9,776 nucleotides of DNA from JASJBU01 sp965372385 (lineage in GTDB: Bacteria; Pseudomonadota; Gammaproteobacteria; Chromatiales; Chromatiaceae). The DNA lies in NCBI GenBank assembly GCA_965372385.1, contig CBDVCD010000121.1, positions 1 through 9,776 on the forward strand. The letters run 5' to 3'. Each line of letters opens with the position of its first letter. The stretch's first letter is position 1. Positions 1 through 8,028 of the stretch are shown piece by piece. The position numbers were made by a program, and so were the translations under genes. A model generated the notes under the pieces. It made no database searches and was not told the origin of the DNA. It worked only from the letters and a program-made list of their open reading frames with translations.

Positions 1-61
1 CCATGGGGCAAGGAGGGCGTGCGATTTCCGGGGAAACCTGTTCGTGATGGGTATAGTGCCC

Positions 62-85
62 GGATCCTCTGTTGCCAAAGGATCC
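62..85 (-). terminator. Weak hairpin after the EF-G-like gene
   Basis: GGATCCT (62-68) and AGGATCC (79-85) form a 7-bp stem with a 10-base loop, 25 bases past the stop codon. There is no following T-run on the minus strand, so termination here is only possible. The remaining bases from 1 to 109 show no gene or other signal. Confidence 0.25.
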
Positions 86-109
86 AGACGGTTTCAAATG
101 AACGGGAAG

Positions 110-2146
110 TTACGCTTCGCGGTTATCGATCAACTGTTTCTGAATACTACCAGGTACCGCCTCATAGTGACTGAACTCAATGGAGTAGTTGCCTTCACCA
201 CCGGTTATCGCCTTGAGCCTTGTGCCGTATCCCTCCAGCTCAGCCAAAGGTGCCTGACCCTTGATAACGATCTGCCCATTGCGCCCAGTCTCCGTACCGC
301 TGATTTGCCCCCGTTTGCCCGCAAGATCACCAGCCAAATCACCCATGAAATTGTCAGGTGTGGTAATGCTGATGTTGACGATCGGCTCGAGTATTTTGGG
401 ACCGGCCTGCTCGACGGCTTCCAGGAAGGCCTTCTTGCCGGCGGTTGTGAAGGCGATCTCTTTTGAGTCGACCGGATGAAACTTACCGTCATAGAGTGTG
501 ACCTTGACATCCTGCAAGGGGAAGCCTGCGAGTGCACCTTCGCTGATGGCCTGGCGCACACCCTTTTCCACTGCCGGGATAAGCTGTCCAGGAATGGCGC
601 CACCGACAACCTTGTTGGCAAACTCAAATCCTTGACCCCGTGGCAGGGGTTCGATGCGGAGGAAGACCTCGCCAAACTGGCCCGCGCCACCGGTCTGTTT
701 CTTGTGGCGATGGTGTCCCTCGGCGGGGCGGGTAATGGTTTCGCGGTAGGCGATCCTGGGTGGGCGGGTCTCCACATCTACGTTGTATTTCTTTTTTAAC
801 TGCTCCAGCAGGACATTCAGATGCAGGTCACCCAGTCCGCGCATGATCGTTTCATTCAGGGTCACATTGTGTTCAACGTGAAAGCAGGGGTCTTCATCCT
901 GCAGTTTATTCAGTGCTTCACTCAGTTTTTGTTCATCCCCCCGCTTTGTGGTGTTGATGGCCAGACCAAACAGAGGGATCGGACATTCGATGGAGCGCAG
1001 ATGGTGGTGATCCTCTTCATGGGAATCATGCAGTACCGCATCGAAATGGATCTCATCCACCCGCGCCACGGCACAGATATCGCCAGGTACTGCCTGAGTG
1101 AGTTCAGATTGTTCGTTACCCTGCAGGCGTAATAGATGAGTTACCTTGAAGGGTTTGCGGGCATCACCGATAAACAGCGCACTGTTGGCGGTGAGGCTGC
1201 CCTGATGCATGCGGAAGATGCCCAGCTTTCCCCTGTAGGGATCGTTGAGCACCTTGAATACATGGGCGATGACGTGTTTGTCCGGATCCGGCGTGACATC
1301 CACTGGCTTCATATCGGCGCCTTCGCCCATCATGAAGACCGGCGGATTGCCCTCAGTCGGATCGGGCATCAGTTTGGCGAACAGGTCCAACAGTTCACCG
1401 ATACCCGCACCATTCTCCGCGGAGGTAAAACAGACCGGGATCAGATGCCCCTCCCGCAAGGCCTTTTCGAAAGGATCATGTAGCTGTTCAGGCGCCAGTT
1501 CCTCACCCTGTTCGAGGTAGATCTCCATCAGCTGCTCGTCGACCTCCACAACCTGGTCGATCATGGCGCTGTGTGCTTCCGCCACGGAGGAAAAATCGGT
1601 GGTATCACCACTTGGTTGAAAGAAGCAGTCAACCACCTTGGCGCCATTATCCGTCGGCAGGTTGATGGGGAGGCACTCGCTGCCGAAGGTCTCCTTCAGG
1701 CTGTCTAACAGGGCGGCGTAATCTGCCTGATCACTATCGATCTTGTTGACAATGATGATGCGGCAGAGTTTGCGCCGCTTGGCGGCATCCATCATGCGGA
1801 TGGTTATCGATTCGATACCGGTCTCCGCATTGACCACCACTGCCGCGGTTTCAACCGCTGGTAGAATACTGATGCTACGACCGAGAAAATCGTTATACCC
1901 AGGGGTGTCGATGAGGTTGATCTGACTGCCCCCGTGACTCATGTGGATGAGGGCGATATCCAGCGAGTGTTGCAGGGCCTTTTCCTGTTCATCGAAATCA
2001 CAGACGGTGTCGCCATTCTCAACGCTGCCGGCCGACGGGATGCTCCCGCTGCGGTGGAGCAGGGATTCTGCAAGGCTGGTTTTGCCGGATCCCGCATGTC
2101 CGACAAGGGCAATGTTTCGGATGTCATGAGTTGAGTAGCTGGCCAT
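110..2146 (-). CDS. Elongation factor G-like translational GTPase (EF-G paralogue)
   Basis: This 678-aa protein has the full EF-G layout but is not the canonical translocase. The N-terminal G domain shows a P-loop at residues 16-23 (GHAGSGKT), DTPGY at 80-84, NKID at 134-137 and a TSAENG G5-like motif. The C-terminal half has strong EF-G domain IV and V signatures: YRETI, then HKKQTGGAGQFGEV, HPVDSKEIAF, and LEPIVNISITTP with MGDLAGDLAGKRGQI. Canonical EF-G has AHIDAGKT in the P-loop, RGITI in switch I and a catalytic His in DTPGH. Here switch I reads EQEKALQHS and the His is Tyr84. These features match the EF-G2/EF-G-like family, often annotated fusA or fusA2, whose role is poorly defined. 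It is presumably cytoplasmic and ribosome-associated. The ATG at 2146 is preceded by the SD AAGGAG (2152-2157). It lies downstream of ccmI across a 185-base gap with its own likely promoter. The family call is secure; the function is inferred. Confidence 0.93.
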   Translation of the reverse strand: MASYSTHDIRNIALVGHAGSGKTSLAESLLHRSGSIPSAGSVENGDTVCDFDEQEKALQHSLDIALIHMSHGGSQINLIDTPGYNDFLGRSISILPAVETAAVVVNAETGIESITIRMMDAAKRRKLCRIIIVNKIDSDQADYAALLDSLKETFGSECLPINLPTDNGAKVVDCFFQPSGDTTDFSSVAEAHSAMIDQVVEVDEQLMEIYLEQGEELAPEQLHDPFEKALREGHLIPVCFTSAENGAGIGELLDLFAKLMPDPTEGNPPVFMMGEGADMKPVDVTPDPDKHVIAHVFKVLNDPYRGKLGIFRMHQGSLTANSALFIGDARKPFKVTHLLRLQGNEQSELTQAVPGDICAVARVDEIHFDAVLHDSHEEDHHHLRSIECPIPLFGLAINTTKRGDEQKLSEALNKLQDEDPCFHVEHNVTLNETIMRGLGDLHLNVLLEQLKKKYNVDVETRPPRIAYRETITRPAEGHHRHKKQTGGAGQFGEVFLRIEPLPRGQGFEFANKVVGGAIPGQLIPAVEKGVRQAISEGALAGFPLQDVKVTLYDGKFHPVDSKEIAFTTAGKKAFLEAVEQAGPKILEPIVNISITTPDNFMGDLAGDLAGKRGQISGTETGRNGQIVIKGQAPLAELEGYGTRLKAITGGEGNYSIEFSHYEAVPGSIQKQLIDNREA

Positions 2147-2151
2147 CGGTT

Positions 2152-2157
2152 CTCCTT
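2152..2157 (-). promoter_or_regulatory. Shine-Dalgarno site of the EF-G-like gene
   Basis: On the minus strand AAGGAG lies five bases before the ATG at 2146. It is a strong ribosome binding site and supports this start. Confidence 0.75.
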
Positions 2158-2168
2158 CGGCTTAGGTG

Positions 2169-2210
2169 CTTATAATTCGCTCTGAAACGAAAAAAGAAAG
2201 AAGTATACCA
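2169..2210 (-). promoter_or_regulatory. Possible promoter region of the EF-G-like gene
   Basis: The minus strand carries an extended -10-like sequence, TGGTATACT (2210-2202), which would start transcription about 50 bases before the gene. A second -10-like hexamer, TATAAG (2174-2169), lies closer to the start codon. Neither has a good TTGACA-like -35 element at the usual spacing, so the exact promoter is uncertain. A promoter is expected here because the gene is unrelated to ccm and is separated from ccmI by a hairpin. Confidence 0.35.
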
Positions 2211-2273
2211 AGTATTGAGTCTGGGTAGGAAAAAGCGGAAAGATTGTTCTCCCGCGGCCATTTTTTTCAGGCG

Positions 2274-2313
2274 GCATACCAGAAACACCCTAGGGAGGGG
2301 TGTTTCTGGATGC
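2274..2313 (-). terminator. Hairpin after ccmI, terminator-like but without a U-tract
   Basis: CCAGAAACACCC (2279-2290) and GGGTGTTTCTGG (2298-2309) form a perfect 12-bp stem with a 7-base loop. With A2278 bulged, GCAT (2274-2277) pairs with ATGC (2310-2313), adding four pairs. It begins 18 bases after the ccmI stop codon, where an operon end is expected. No T-run follows it on either strand; on the minus strand the next bases are GC-rich and then A-rich. It may be a non-canonical terminator or a 3'-end-stabilising hairpin. Confidence 0.5.
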
Positions 2314-2331
2314 TAATCAATGTATGCGGGT

Positions 2332-3615
2332 TTATGGATGAATCGAATCGATGGTGAGCATGATCGGACCCGTCTGTCCGGGTTTCACCGGTTTGATTTC
2401 CCCTTCCAGGTCGCCGCTTTGGGGATTGGGAGTGCCAGACAGGGAGACCCTGGCACCGACCACCACTTCCGAAAAAGCCGAGAGTTTCATCTGGGGCATC
2501 ATGGCTAAGCTGTCATCGAGCACGATGGTCAGCGGCAGATCCTTCACCTGTTTGCGTACAGCCGCCAAAGGCATTTGAGGACCCGTGAGCGCCTTGGCAT
2601 AGATGAACACCAGATCGTCCGGTTTGGCCTTGTCACGCAATTCGGGAGACAGCTTGAGGATCACCTCAATGGCCGACTTGGCGTTGCTTCCAGCGGTCTG
2701 TTCCGCACTATTCTCTGGCTGAACAATCGGCGGCAGTTCGGATTCCAGGCCCAGCTTGACCCGCGCATCCTTGATGGCACCCTGCACAGCGGCCACATCC
2801 TTACTCTGGGGTGTCAGCAGACTCTCGAGCTGTTCCCAGTAGTCCAGTGCATCCTTGAAGCGCTCGGTCTGATAGGCCGCAATACCCATCATCCAAAGCG
2901 CATTGGGGTCTTTGTCGTTGAGTTTGTAGGCCTGTTCGATAAGCGTAGTGGGCTTGCCGCTAAAGTCATTCCCGGCCATCTTGCCGAGGGCTTCCGCGTA
3001 GGCGAGCAACAGCGTGGGATTCTCCGCGTTCAATTTCATCGCCCGTTCATAGGCGGCCATGGCATTCGCTGGCTGGTTCAGGGCCATATAGCTGCGGCCC
3101 AGCATCAGCCAGCCATCCATATTGTCCGGCTGGGCTTCCATCTTCGCCGCCAGTTTTTTCACCAGATCCTCCATGGGAGGAAGGTCTTCCGTGGACTGGG
3201 GCTGGGAGTGGGGAGCAGCCGCGTTGGTCGCTCCGCCAGCATCCGCGAGAAGCGGGATGATCTCCGGGCTGCCCAGCGCCTGGTACATGCCTATGGCCAT
3301 CAGCGGGATCACCAGCGCCACACTCATAGCCCATCGGCCCGATTTCGAGTTGGCGGCAGCCGGTTGGATCTTGTCGCCGTTCACATCGGTCAACAATTCT
3401 TGCTCCAGGTCTTTGTGGGCCGCGTCATAGCGGGCCTGATCCAGCATGCCGTTGCTGAGGTCGTTATCCAGCTCTTCCAGCTGCTGTTTGAAGACAGAGA
3501 GATTGAGTTCATCGGCGCTGAGCGTTGCGTACTCCCGCTTACGCACCAAAGGCAGCACAATAAAGGCGATCGCCAGGAGCATCAGCCCGGCGGCAATAAT
3601 CCAGAATGTGGTCAT
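2332..3615 (-). CDS. ccmI: Cytochrome c biogenesis protein CcmI
   Basis: This 427-aa inner-membrane protein is the apocytochrome chaperone of the heme ligation complex. It binds the C-terminal part of apocytochromes c and presents them to CcmH, CcmG and CcmF. It has two membrane segments (about residues 3-23 and 94-113). Between them is the short cytoplasmic region typical of CcmI, with FKQQLEELDNDLSNGMLD at 42-59. After a Pro/Ala-rich linker (about 130-150), periplasmic TPR-like repeats span about 165-260 (WLMLGRSYMALNQPANAMAAYERAMKLN). A C-terminal beta domain covers about 315-425, ending in a PIMLTIDSI motif. E. coli fuses the CcmI part to CcmH; here it is separate, as in Pseudomonas and alphaproteobacteria. 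The start overlaps the ccmH stop as ATGA, and AAGGA lies nine bases upstream. It is the last gene of the operon. Confidence 0.95.
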   Translation of the reverse strand: MTTFWIIAAGLMLLAIAFIVLPLVRKREYATLSADELNLSVFKQQLEELDNDLSNGMLDQARYDAAHKDLEQELLTDVNGDKIQPAAANSKSGRWAMSVALVIPLMAIGMYQALGSPEIIPLLADAGGATNAAAPHSQPQSTEDLPPMEDLVKKLAAKMEAQPDNMDGWLMLGRSYMALNQPANAMAAYERAMKLNAENPTLLLAYAEALGKMAGNDFSGKPTTLIEQAYKLNDKDPNALWMMGIAAYQTERFKDALDYWEQLESLLTPQSKDVAAVQGAIKDARVKLGLESELPPIVQPENSAEQTAGSNAKSAIEVILKLSPELRDKAKPDDLVFIYAKALTGPQMPLAAVRKQVKDLPLTIVLDDSLAMMPQMKLSAFSEVVVGARVSLSGTPNPQSGDLEGEIKPVKPGQTGPIMLTIDSIHP

Positions 3616-4100
3616 TTGGTCACGTCCTTGGTATTGGGTGATTGGTCGAGTAGGGAATCGAGTCGTTGCTGATCAACCTCAGAAAAGGTTGTCTCCTGGC
3701 TCTGTTTTTTTCTCTTGAGGGTGCGCAGCAGAAGCAGCGCACCGATCAGGAATAGGAATAGGGGACCAAACCAGAGAGGATAGGTCGACGGTTTCATCGG
3801 CGGATCGTAGAGCACGAAGTCACCATAACGATCCACCATAAAACGGATGATGTCATCCTTGGTCTTGCCGGCCTGCATCATGTCGTAGATCTCATTTCTT
3901 AGATCCACCGCCAGTTCCGCATTGGAACCCGCCAGGGATTCGTTCTGGCAGACCAGGCAACGCATCTCCTCGATGATCGCACGAAAGTTCTGGGTCTTGG
4001 CGGGGTCATCAAACTCATACTCTGCCAGGGTCGCGGCAGAGAGCGGGGCGGTGATGGAACACAGCCAGATCAAGGTGATTAGAAGGCTACGCAGAGTCAT
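3612..4100 (-). CDS. ccmH: Cytochrome c maturation thioredox protein CcmH
   Basis: This 162-aa membrane-anchored periplasmic protein handles the heme-binding thiols of apocytochrome c, working with CcmG, CcmI and CcmF. An N-terminal signal peptide covers about residues 1-22. The diagnostic redox motif RCLVCQNESLAGSNA starts at residue 47, with the cysteines at 48 and 51. RNEIYDMMQAGKTKDDI and the conserved RYGDFVLYDPP motif (91-101) follow. One membrane helix lies at about 109-126, and the C-terminal tail is charged. The length is that of the short, unfused CcmH form. The strong SD AGGAGG sits four bases before the ATG, and the start overlaps the ccmG stop by one base (TAATG). Confidence 0.96.
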   Translation of the reverse strand: MTLRSLLITLIWLCSITAPLSAATLAEYEFDDPAKTQNFRAIIEEMRCLVCQNESLAGSNAELAVDLRNEIYDMMQAGKTKDDIIRFMVDRYGDFVLYDPPMKPSTYPLWFGPLFLFLIGALLLLRTLKRKKQSQETTFSEVDQQRLDSLLDQSPNTKDVTK

Positions 4101-4639
4101 TATCCCTCCTGTTTCAGCTTTTCGATGAGAGGCAGCAGGGTATCCTGGACCAGCTGAGGCGTGACAGGGCCGGCATGCTTATATTGGATGATCCCCTTGC
4201 TGTCCACCACAAAGGTCTCAGGGGCACCATACACCCCCAGATCAATCGCGGTGCGGCCCTTTTTGTCGAAGATGTTGGCCGCATAAGGATCGCCAAGCTG
4301 GCGCAGCCAGGTCAGCGCCTTGGCACGATCATCCTTCCAATTCAGGCCATAGATAGCCACCTTGCCGGTGCGAGCCAGTTGCACCAGGGTGCCATGTTCC
4401 GCCCGGCAGGAGGCACACCAGGTAGCCCAGACATTGAGCAGATAGGGTTTTCCCAGCAGATCCTTATCGGTGATCTGGCGGTCGGGCTTATCCAGCAGCG
4501 GCAGGGCGAACTCCGGCACTGACTTGCCGATCAGCGGGGAGGGGATCTCCCGGGGATTCAAGCCCAGCCCCATGAACAGGAAGGCCGCGATCACCCCGAA
4601 GATGATCAGTGGCACGCTAAAACGCAGATAGGATTTCAT
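4100..4639 (-). CDS. ccmG: Thiol:disulfide interchange protein CcmG (DsbE)
   Basis: This 179-aa membrane-tethered periplasmic thioredoxin-like protein reduces the disulfide in apocytochrome c or CcmH so that heme can attach. Its own electrons usually come from DsbD/CcdA, which is not in this window. One N-terminal anchor helix lies at about residues 7-25. The thioredoxin fold follows, with the active site NVWATWCASC (cysteines 75 and 78) and the cis-proline loop GVYGAPETFVVD (Pro140). The redox centre CASC differs from the E. coli CPTC but keeps both cysteines. The length is close to the 185 aa of E. coli CcmG. The SD GGGAG precedes the ATG, and the start overlaps the ccmF stop by one base (TGATG). 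Confidence 0.96.
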   Translation of the reverse strand: MKSYLRFSVPLIIFGVIAAFLFMGLGLNPREIPSPLIGKSVPEFALPLLDKPDRQITDKDLLGKPYLLNVWATWCASCRAEHGTLVQLARTGKVAIYGLNWKDDRAKALTWLRQLGDPYAANIFDKKGRTAIDLGVYGAPETFVVDSKGIIQYKHAGPVTPQLVQDTLLPLIEKLKQEG

Positions 4640-6639
4640 CAGCTTCTCCCTGTTGCGGTCGCCACTGAACCATCCGCCTTGATCCGCTTGGCAGCCCGGA
4701 CTCGAGCGGTGCGGTAGCGCCGGTCTGTGATCGCCAGGATGCCACCCAGCGCCATGAAGATACCACCCAGCCAGATCCAGCGTACATAGGGTTTGTAGTA
4801 GAGACGCAGACTCCAGTCGCCGCCACCGAGAGATTCGCCGAGGGAGACATAGAGATCGCGGGTCAGGCCCGGGTCGATGGCCGCCTCGGTCATGGGCCGG
4901 GTCTGGACGAAATAGGTGCGTTTCTCCGGCTCCAGAGTGGCGATCAGTTTACCCTCCTGAAAGACCTGGAAACGACCACGATGGGCGTTGTAGTTGGGGC
5001 CGGGATACTCACTGACCCCTTCGAACTTGAATTCATAACCGGCTATGTTGGCGGTATCTCCCGGAGACATGCGGATATCCTGCTCGACGCCATAATTCGA
5101 CACCATGGTGATGCCGACAATGAAGACCGCCACGCCAATATGGGCCAGGATCATGCCATAGTAACTGCGTCCACCACCAGCCAGGTCACGCATAAAGCCG
5201 CTAAACCCCTGCTTGTGCTTCAGGCGTTCCTTGAGATTTACCACATGGGAAGTCACCACCCACATGGTCAGCCCCATGCCGAGCCCGACCATCCAGTTCC
5301 AGTCTGACAGGAAGGGCAGCAGAGTCAGCAGGCCAAAGCCCACGCTGACCCCAAAGGCCACGCGCAACTGTTTGACCAGATAGCCTGGGTCTGTGTGTTT
5401 CCAGCGTGCAAGCGAACCTATCCCCATCAGCAGGGCCAGGAAGGGGGTAAGCAACACGAACATCTTGTTGAACCAGGGAAAACCCACCGAGATCTTGCCC
5501 CAGTCCAGGGCATCGTAGATCAGCGGCGCCAGGGTGCCGAGCAGGATCAGTCCAGCCAATACGGAGAACAGCAGGTTGTTACCCAACAGAAAGGTTTCGC
5601 GGGAGACGATATCGAAACGGCCACCGCCTGAGATATAGGGCGCGCGCCAGGTATAGAGCATCAGTGAACCGCCTATCACGAACAGCAGGAAGATCAGGAT
5701 GAAGAGACCGCGCGCCGGGTCGGAGGCGAAGGAGTGCACCGAGGTCAGCACCCCGGAGCGCACCAGGAAGGTACCCAGAAGACTCAGAGAGAAGGCGGAC
5801 AGGGCCAACAGCACGGTCCAGCTCTTGAAGGCGCCGCGTTTTTCGGTGACCGCCAGGGAGTGCATCAATGCGGTCCCCACCAGCCAGGGCATGAGCGAGG
5901 CATTCTCTACCGGATCCCAGAACCACCAGCCGCCCCAGCCCAGTTCGTAGTAGGCCCACCAGCTGCCCAAGGCGATGCCGATGGTCAGAAAGACCCAGGC
6001 CACGGTGGTCCAGGGCCGCGACCAGCGCGCCCAACCGGCATCCAGTTTGCCCCCCAGCAGGGCGGCGATGGCGAAGGCAAAGGCCACGGAAAATCCCACA
6101 TAACCCATGTAGAGGATTGGGGGGTGAATCGCCAGACCGAAGTCCTGCAGCATGGGATTCAACTCACCACCTTCGAAAGGCACGGGAAAGGTCCGGTCGA
6201 AGGGATTGGAGGTCAGCAGCATGAAGAGCAGAAAGCCGATGGTGATCATGCCCATCACCGAGAGCACCCGGGCTACTACTGGCAAGGGCAGATTACGGCT
6301 GAAAAAGGCAATCGCGGCGCTCCAGGCGGAGAGCAGAAAAGCCCAGAGTAGCAGTGATCCCTCATGTGCCCCCCAGACCGCCGAGATCTTATACATATCC
6401 GGCAGCTTGGTATTGCCGTGCTGGGCTACGTAGATAACGGAGAAATCATTGGCCAGGAAGGCATTGGTCAGTACCGCCAAGGCGATACCGAGAAAGACCA
6501 GTTGTCCCCAGGCGAGGGAGCGGGAGAGGGCCATCCAGGAGCGGATATTCGCATAGGCGCCGGCCAGCGGTACGACCGCCTGGGTGACCGCCAGGCAGAG
6601 CGCCAGTATCAGGGCAAAGTGACCGAGTTCAGGAATCAT
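4639..6639 (-). CDS. ccmF: Heme lyase subunit CcmF
   Basis: This 666-aa multi-spanning inner-membrane protein is the core of the holocytochrome c synthetase that transfers heme from CcmE to apocytochrome CXXCH motifs. The WWD domain is at 233-251 (LGWGGWWFWDPVENASLMP). Histidines expected to ligand the WWD-bound heme and the structural b heme are present: His172 (IHPPILYMGY), His260 (ALMHSLAVTEKRG), His302 (TSVHSFASDPARG) and His500 (LAHIGVAVFIVG). The C-terminal periplasmic region (about 515-620) is followed by a last membrane helix and a basic tail. The length is slightly above the 647 aa of E. coli CcmF. The start overlaps the ccmE stop as ATGA with no clear SD, so translation probably depends on coupling to ccmE. 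Confidence 0.97.
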   Translation of the reverse strand: MIPELGHFALILALCLAVTQAVVPLAGAYANIRSWMALSRSLAWGQLVFLGIALAVLTNAFLANDFSVIYVAQHGNTKLPDMYKISAVWGAHEGSLLLWAFLLSAWSAAIAFFSRNLPLPVVARVLSVMGMITIGFLLFMLLTSNPFDRTFPVPFEGGELNPMLQDFGLAIHPPILYMGYVGFSVAFAFAIAALLGGKLDAGWARWSRPWTTVAWVFLTIGIALGSWWAYYELGWGGWWFWDPVENASLMPWLVGTALMHSLAVTEKRGAFKSWTVLLALSAFSLSLLGTFLVRSGVLTSVHSFASDPARGLFILIFLLFVIGGSLMLYTWRAPYISGGGRFDIVSRETFLLGNNLLFSVLAGLILLGTLAPLIYDALDWGKISVGFPWFNKMFVLLTPFLALLMGIGSLARWKHTDPGYLVKQLRVAFGVSVGFGLLTLLPFLSDWNWMVGLGMGLTMWVVTSHVVNLKERLKHKQGFSGFMRDLAGGGRSYYGMILAHIGVAVFIVGITMVSNYGVEQDIRMSPGDTANIAGYEFKFEGVSEYPGPNYNAHRGRFQVFQEGKLIATLEPEKRTYFVQTRPMTEAAIDPGLTRDLYVSLGESLGGGDWSLRLYYKPYVRWIWLGGIFMALGGILAITDRRYRTARVRAAKRIKADGSVATATGRS

Positions 6640-7103
6640 TGAATGCTGGCCTGTGGTTGCGGGTTGCCCACAGCGGTGTCGTGGGCCGTTTTCAACGAGT
6701 CAGCCACTTCCGGCGGCATGTAGTTCTCGTCATGCTTGGCGAGCACCTCACTGGCGATAAACACGCCACCCTCGCCCAACTGGCCCAGGGCAACTATACC
6801 CTGTCCCTCACGAAACAGATCGGGCAGGATGCCGGTATATTCCACGGTGACCTTTTCTGCGTTGTCGGTGACGTCGAACGCGGTAGTGAGGCCATCCGGT
6901 CTACGCTTCACGCTTTCGTTGACCACCAGGCCGCCAATGCGGAAGGGGTGTCCGGCTGGCGCCTTACCCTCTACCACCTCACTGGGTGAGAAGAAGAACA
7001 TCAGGTTTTCATCGAAGGCATTCAGAGCCAGCCAGGCGGCGACGCCGATACCAGCCACCATCATGCCTATAAGATAGAGACGTTTTTTACGGATAGAATT
7101 CAT
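6636..7103 (-). CDS. ccmE: Periplasmic heme chaperone CcmE
   Basis: This 155-aa membrane-anchored protein carries heme from CcmC/CcmD to CcmF in the periplasm, holding it through a covalent bond to a histidine. The basic N-terminus NSIRKKRLYLIG leads into one membrane helix (about 9-29). The OB-fold beta domain includes FFFSPSEV and the GGLVVNESVKR strand. The heme-attachment motif LAKHDENYMPPE supplies His124 and Tyr128 (HxxxY, the usual proteobacterial type rather than the CxxxY variant). The C-terminal tail is flexible and polar. The start overlaps the ccmD stop as ATGA, and AGGA lies about ten bases upstream. Confidence 0.97.
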   Translation of the reverse strand: MNSIRKKRLYLIGMMVAGIGVAAWLALNAFDENLMFFFSPSEVVEGKAPAGHPFRIGGLVVNESVKRRPDGLTTAFDVTDNAEKVTVEYTGILPDLFREGQGIVALGQLGEGGVFIASEVLAKHDENYMPPEVADSLKTAHDTAVGNPQPQASIQ

Positions 7104-7267
7104 TGCTGCATTTTCCTGGCCCGACGAATCTTGCGGGCGATGTCAGAGACGGTTTTTCTACGCTGCTGCATTGGGGCGACGATGTTGGCGACGAGGATGA
7201 TAAGGGCGAGGCCATAGGAAGGCCATATGTACTCTGCGTAGCCGCCCATGGCGAAAAATTCACTCAT
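7100..7267 (-). CDS. ccmD: Heme exporter accessory protein CcmD
   Basis: This 55-aa single-span membrane protein helps release holo-CcmE from the CcmABC complex. I translated it directly from the minus strand. It begins MSEFFAMGGYAEYIWPSYG, the family hallmark (FFxMGGYAxYxWxxYG). A membrane helix covers about residues 14-31, and a strongly basic cytoplasmic tail follows (RRK, then ARKIRRARK). The length is typical. The start overlaps the ccmC stop as ATGA, the stop overlaps the ccmE start as ATGA, and a GGGGG-type SD precedes the ATG. Its position between ccmC and ccmE is the standard one. Confidence 0.95.
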   Translation of the reverse strand: MSEFFAMGGYAEYIWPSYGLALIILVANIVAPMQQRRKTVSDIARKIRRARKMQQ

Positions 7268-8010
7268 TTTGCATCCCCCTCGACCATCTCCAACACCCAG
7301 CGCGTATTTCGATCACGCTCGAGTAATTCCGCACGCGCCCGCATTAAGACCACGGCGCCATAATAAAGTTTAAAAGAGAGCGCCATCAGCAACAATGGAA
7401 TCAGCATGCTGGTATCCATGGAAGGTTTGTCGAGTTTGGTCACCGAGGCGGTCTGGTGCAGGGTGTTCCACCACTCCACCGAAAAGTGAATGATCGGGAT
7501 ATTGATCACCCCGACCAGGGCCAGGATCGAGATGGCGCGGGCCGCCACTCGCTTGTCTTCGATGGCGCTGTGCAGGGCGATGATACCGAGATAGAGAAAC
7601 AGCAGGATCAGCTCCGAGGTGAGACGCGCGTCCCAAACCCACCAGGTGCCCCACATGGGTTTGCCCCACAAGGACCCGGTAACCAGGGCGAGAAAGGTAA
7701 AGGAGGCCCCCACGGTGGCGCTGCTAATGACGAAGATCTCGGTTATCTTAATGCGCCAGACCAGACCGATCAAGCCGGAGACCGCCATTACCACATAGAT
7801 GAACATGGACATCCAGGCCGCCGGCACGTGGATGTACATAATGCGGACGCTCTCTTTTTGCTGGTAGTCGGGTGGCGAATCAACCAGGCCGTAGTAGAGA
7901 CCTGCCAGCAACAGAATGAGGAAGCTGGCCATGAACCAGGGGATCATCTTGCCGGCAACGTTATAAAAATAGCGGGGTGACCCCATCTTGTGGAAGAAAT
8001 GTATGATCAT
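7264..8010 (-). CDS. ccmC: Heme exporter/handling protein CcmC
   Basis: This 248-aa six-helix inner-membrane protein of the heme-handling family delivers heme to CcmE. The WWD domain is at 115-128 (WGKPMWGTWWVWDA). The two flanking axial histidines are His61 (MYIHVPAAW) and His175 (PIIHFSVEWWNTLHQ). I chose the ATG at 8010 because it gives a normal length (E. coli CcmC is 245 aa), its N-terminus MIIHFFHKMGSPRYFYNVAG lines up with the family start, and GAGG lies eight bases upstream. The open frame runs to 8211, but that extension reads through the inverted-repeat element and resembles nothing. The first three codons lie inside one arm of the outer inverted repeat (8001-8030), so the SD and ATG could be hidden by RNA pairing. 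This is the only ccm gene not overlapping its upstream neighbour. Confidence 0.95.
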   Translation of the reverse strand: MIIHFFHKMGSPRYFYNVAGKMIPWFMASFLILLLAGLYYGLVDSPPDYQQKESVRIMYIHVPAAWMSMFIYVVMAVSGLIGLVWRIKITEIFVISSATVGASFTFLALVTGSLWGKPMWGTWWVWDARLTSELILLFLYLGIIALHSAIEDKRVAARAISILALVGVINIPIIHFSVEWWNTLHQTASVTKLDKPSMDTSMLIPLLLMALSFKLYYGAVVLMRARAELLERDRNTRWVLEMVEGDAK

Positions 8011-8018
8011 CCTAGAAT

Positions 8019-8022
8019 CCTC
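8019..8022 (-). promoter_or_regulatory. Shine-Dalgarno site of ccmC, inside a potential RNA stem
   Basis: The minus strand reads GAGG eight bases before the ATG at 8010. These bases lie in the 3' arm (8030-8001) of a long inverted repeat. In the ccm transcript they could pair with 8298-8282 just after the ccmB stop. Confidence 0.6.
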
Positions 8023-8028
8023 AGTTGA

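Noticed and set aside
2171..2176. Perfect plus-strand TATAAT between ccmI and the EF-G-like gene
   Set aside because: No matching -35 was seen, and no plus-strand gene follows; the downstream plus strand is antisense to ccmI.
2575..3672. A 365-aa plus-strand open frame
   Set aside because: It is antisense to ccmI, which has clear domains and motifs. The plus-strand protein is rich in His, Gln, Arg and Gly, as expected of an antisense shadow.
3612..4100. Possible truncation of CcmH, since E. coli CcmH is much longer
   Set aside because: The E. coli protein is a CcmH-CcmI fusion. Here the CcmI part is an intact separate gene directly downstream with an ATGA overlap, so the short CcmH is complete.
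5734..6351. A 205-aa plus-strand open frame opposite ccmF
   Set aside because: It is low-complexity (Gln, Gly and His rich) and antisense to the conserved WWD region of ccmF.
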